Assembly: GCA_963817135.1 (NCBI GenBank)
Contig: CAWFNG010000007.1
Location: 1-64,000, forward strand
From: VAZQ01 sp963817135
GTDB taxonomy: Bacteria > Pseudomonadota > Alphaproteobacteria > Rhizobiales > Xanthobacteraceae
Reading direction: 5' to 3'
DNA length: 64,000 nt
Shown here piece after piece: positions 61,752 through 64,000 of the stretch. Within the stretch, counting starts at the first letter, position 1, and the number at the start of each line of letters is the position of its first letter. Below the pieces are notes generated by a model. That model made no database searches and had not been told where the DNA came from. It saw only the letters and a program-made list of their open reading frames with translations. The position numbers and the translations under genes were made by a program.

Positions 61752-62306
61752 ATGATTAGACGGGTACGTGGACGACAAGCCGGATCGGGCGCAGTCAGGC
61801 AAGGCAATGCGCGGTTGTTCGCCGGCATCATTCTTGTGGCTTGTCTGTTCGGTTTCTATGTCTACAAGCATTGGAATACGCCGCCGCCGCCAGCCATCCT
61901 TGGCAAGGCGTGGGTCATCGACGGCGACACAATCAGCATATCGGACACTCACATTCGGCTGGAAGGCATCGATGCGCCCGAATCGGATCAAACATGTACC
62001 GACGCCAAAGGAAAGGCATGGCCTTGCGGAAAAGCGGCCGCCGGTGAACTCAGGGCGCACATCCGCGGGCATGAGCTGACCTGCCAGCGCAGGGCTTTCG
62101 ACAAATACAAGCGTGTCCTCGCAGTGTGCACCCTCCCCGACGGCTCCGATATAAACGCATGGATGGTGCAGCAAGGTTGGGCCCTGGCATATGGCTTTGC
62201 AAATACCTATGAGTCCGAAGAGGCAGAAGCGAAAGCCGCCAAGCGCGGGATCTGGGCGGGAACTTTTGTGTCTCCATCGCAGTGGCGGCAAGGTCAAAAT
62301 GAATGA
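61752..62306 (+). CDS. Membrane-anchored staphylococcal nuclease-like (SNase) protein
   Basis: 184 residues from the ATG at 61752. One N-terminal helix (LFAGIILVACLFGFYVYKHW) anchors an SNase domain: VIDGDTISISDTHIRLEGID, APESDQTC, KAAAGELRAHI, FDKYKRVLAVCTLPDGSDIN and VQQGWALAYGFANTYESEEA. The metal-site Asp (DGDT) and substrate Arg residues are present. Likely an extracytoplasmic nuclease; many homologues are uncharacterised. Confidence 0.85.
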   Translation: MIRRVRGRQAGSGAVRQGNARLFAGIILVACLFGFYVYKHWNTPPPPAILGKAWVIDGDTISISDTHIRLEGIDAPESDQTCTDAKGKAWPCGKAAAGELRAHIRGHELTCQRRAFDKYKRVLAVCTLPDGSDINAWMVQQGWALAYGFANTYESEEAEAKAAKRGIWAGTFVSPSQWRQGQNE

Positions 62307-62350
62307 TGCAGAAGAGACCACTGCACTGCGGTTTCGTATCTTGCGCCCAG

Positions 62351-63463
62351 TCACGCCGCGGCGGCTGATTTTCCGATTGCCGCATTGACGCGCGGCATGA
62401 CCTCTTCCGCCATCAGCTGCATGGAGCGTTTGTTGAGCGCGGGCTCGACCCAGTCCATTCCGGCATAGACCAGTTCGCCGAAATCGCCGGTCTCCTCGCG
62501 CAGCGCCAGGATGCGATCGACCACCTTGTTCACGCTGCCGTGGATCACGCAGTGGTCCATGACCCAGTCGTGGGTGATCTCCTCGTCGAGCTGATCCTTG
62601 TACGCCTTGAAAACATAGAGCCGGTTGCCGCGTTTCATCTTGGCGCGCATCTGCTGGTAATAGAATGCATAAGGGCTTTTCGGGTCGTCGCGGCCGTAGC
62701 GCGCGGCGACCTTGTCGTCGTCATGAACGAAGATCGCCCGCGCCACGCGCCAATCCGCCACATCCGGTTTCTCCCCGACCTGTGCCCTGCCCTTTGCGTA
62801 GTTTTCCCAGTGCGACTTGAGATGCTGGGAAAGCAGGAAATTGGCCGAAAGCGGGTGAAAATCCCGTCTTCCCATCAGCACCACGCCGGGCGAGAACGGG
62901 GCGACCACGGTGCCGACGATCTCCGGCCGCGGCTTCTGGTAGGGCTTGCCCATTGTGCCGACGCCAAGGTCAAGCGTCATTGTGCGGGCGGTGGACACCT
63001 TGAAGCGATTGTCGGGAAAGTCGATGTTGTAGGGAGCGTCGCGTTGCCAGATTTCCAGGATCACGTCGATCGCCTCGGCGAACATCCTGTTGCGATCCTC
63101 GTCGAGGATGCCGAGCGCCTCGGCATCAGAGGTGAGCGCGCCGGGACTGACCCCGAAGATGAAGCGGCCCTCCGCCATGTGGTCGAACATCGCCGCGTGT
63201 ACGGCGATCAAAACGGGATGCATGTGCGAGAGATTGGAGGTGCCGGTCGCGAGCTTGATGCGCCTGGTCAGCGGAATCAGCGAGGCATGAAACATCATGC
63301 TGTTGGTGATGTTCTCGCAAGCGTCGGTGAGATGCTCGCCCATGAACGCGTCGTAAAATCCGAGCTGGTCGGCAAGAATGATCGCCTCGCGGTCCTCCTT
63401 GAGCGTTTCCGCCCAATTGCGGTGCATGGGATGCACCGGCATGGTGAAATAACCCAATCGCAT
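62351..63463 (-). CDS. LLM-class flavin-dependent oxidoreductase
   Basis: 370 residues, bacterial luciferase-like TIM barrel. FTMPVHPMHRNWAETLKEDR, LADQLGFYDAFMGEHLTDAC, LSHMHPVLIAVHAAMFDHMA, GRFIFGVSPGALTSDAEALG. Uses reduced FMN from a partner reductase to oxidise or desulfonate a substrate. The partner is not in the window and the substrate is unknown. Confidence 0.88.
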   Translation of the reverse strand: MRLGYFTMPVHPMHRNWAETLKEDREAIILADQLGFYDAFMGEHLTDACENITNSMMFHASLIPLTRRIKLATGTSNLSHMHPVLIAVHAAMFDHMAEGRFIFGVSPGALTSDAEALGILDEDRNRMFAEAIDVILEIWQRDAPYNIDFPDNRFKVSTARTMTLDLGVGTMGKPYQKPRPEIVGTVVAPFSPGVVLMGRRDFHPLSANFLLSQHLKSHWENYAKGRAQVGEKPDVADWRVARAIFVHDDDKVAARYGRDDPKSPYAFYYQQMRAKMKRGNRLYVFKAYKDQLDEEITHDWVMDHCVIHGSVNKVVDRILALREETGDFGELVYAGMDWVEPALNKRSMQLMAEEVMPRVNAAIGKSAAAA

Positions 63464-63558
63464 TCCTGCTCTCCGGTCATCGCCGGCCTGCGGCGACCAA
63501 ATCGGAACGAGGCTGTTGTGGCCTAGCTCGGCCGCATGAACAAGGGGTTACAACTCCT

Positions 63559-63665
63559 GTAGCCCGCATGGAGCCGACGGGCCGGCGCAAAGCGCCGCCC
63601 GATGACAGGCTCCGCGCAATGCAGGACGGCCTTCCCGGATTACGCTGCGCTCCATCCGGGCTACG
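63559..63665. repeat. Dispersed repeat, longer form of the 46657 element
   Basis: Begins GTAGCCCGCATGGAGCC, includes GCGCCGCCCGATGACAGGCT shared with 46657-46722, and ends CGCTCCATCCGGGCTACGC, which closes the inverted arms. Confidence 0.75.
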
Positions 63666-63713
63666 CACTTCCCGTTTGACGCTGTCGGTGCCGGCTACTA
63701 CGCACACGCAGCC

Positions 63714-63986
63714 ATGCGTGCGAAAGCAAACCTGAAACTTATCTGCACTTGTGCGGCATCGGACGGCGTTCCGCGGCGCTCGCTCTATGTCGCGCTTGTG
63801 GTCGGTACCGCGCTCAATCTGATCAACCAGGGGGATGCCATTTTCGGCGCGGCATCGATCAACTGGCTCAAACTCGCCCTGACCTATGTGGTGCCATACG
63901 TCGTGTGCACCTATGGCGCCGTATCCACGCAATGGAAGCAGCTTGACAAAAGAGCCACCGGAGAAAAAAGGCCATGGCCATCGTGA
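63714..63986 (+). CDS. nrtS: NrtS-like nitrate/nitrite transport protein
   Basis: 90 residues with two membrane helices (LYVALVVGTALNLINQGDAI and LKLALTYVVPYVVCTYGAV). RRSLYVALVVGTALNLINQG and the LTYVVPYVVCTYGAVS block match the small NrtS family, reported as a nitrate/nitrite transporter. The first 20 residues are poorly family-like, so the start could be further in. Confidence 0.75.
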   Translation: MRAKANLKLICTCAASDGVPRRSLYVALVVGTALNLINQGDAIFGAASINWLKLALTYVVPYVVCTYGAVSTQWKQLDKRATGEKRPWPS

Positions 63987-64000
63987 AGGAGAAGACCAAG
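63974..64000 (+). CDS. Start of a further gene, cut by the window edge
   Basis: ATG at 63974 begins MAIVKEKTK and stays open to the edge, overlapping the nrtS end by 13 bases in another frame. Too short to identify. Confidence 0.3.

Noticed and set aside
1..64000. CRISPR array, rRNA, prophage or replication origin
   Set aside because: No regularly spaced repeats, rRNA motifs, phage structural genes or DnaA-box clusters were seen.

Overview
The window looks like the chromosome of an alphaproteobacterium of the order Hyphomicrobiales, close to the Bradyrhizobium/Xanthobacteraceae group. The basis is gene content and order: rnhA-thrB-ispH, addA-addB-murU-tsaE/amgK, several Bug-type solute receptors, a one-piece DUF2252 protein, high GC, and dispersed palindromes of the type GTAGCCCGGATTGAGC. 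The genus assignment is an inference.

Region 1 (1-7.0 kb) is accessory. Bases 1-2.9 kb are visibly AT-richer and hold two broken genes: a TIR/membrane-helix/caspase-like relic and a frameshifted conserved alphaproteobacterial protein. At 2889-2934 lies the 3' part of a tRNA-Gln(CUG) gene without its 5' half. This is the usual scar left by an integrating element, so an island probably extends off the left edge. Beyond the scar are a seven-helix membrane patatin-like phospholipase and an unknown protein. Region 2 (7.0-15.1 kb) is a catabolic cassette: a branched-chain-amino-acid-type ABC transporter (receptor, two permeases, two ATPases), an ACMSD-like amidohydrolase and an AA_synth protein. 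Facing it are a protein made of three tandem RidA domains and an isochorismatase-like cysteine hydrolase. From 9.6 to 12.2 kb the reading frames are interrupted six times, always by a net +1 shift.

Region 3 (16.4-23.6 kb) is a molybdenum locus on the minus strand: a CoxL/xanthine-dehydrogenase-like large subunit, ModA, TrmO, a Mop (TOBE) protein and a FecCD-type importer. No ModB or ModC is present. Region 4 (23.7-39.9 kb) is core: rnhA, thrB, ispH, trxA, addA (one +1 shift), addB, murU, a TsaE-AmgK fusion, a multi-PAS histidine kinase and an HpcH/HpaI aldolase. Two adjacent MITE-like palindromes lie between addB and murU. Region 5 (40-50 kb) holds phoR-phoU-phoB without pst genes, gluQ, an AlkA-like glycosylase, an esterase, an HNH protein, dsbB, tRNA-Leu(CAA), a K+/H+-type antiporter, cspA and several very small genes including a lone Flp pilin. 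Region 6 (50-64 kb) is catabolic and transport: TauD-like dioxygenase, DctP receptor, MmgE/PrpD, Fe-ADH-like enzyme, L,D-transpeptidase, two Bug receptors, a second ACMSD-like amidohydrolase, a deaminase, DUF2252, a secreted nuclease, an LLM flavoenzyme and NrtS.

The most interesting signals are the TIR-caspase relic with the tRNA scar, the triple RidA fusion, the unusual molybdate locus, the run of +1 frameshifts, and the paired palindromes, one of which supplies the stop codon of murU.
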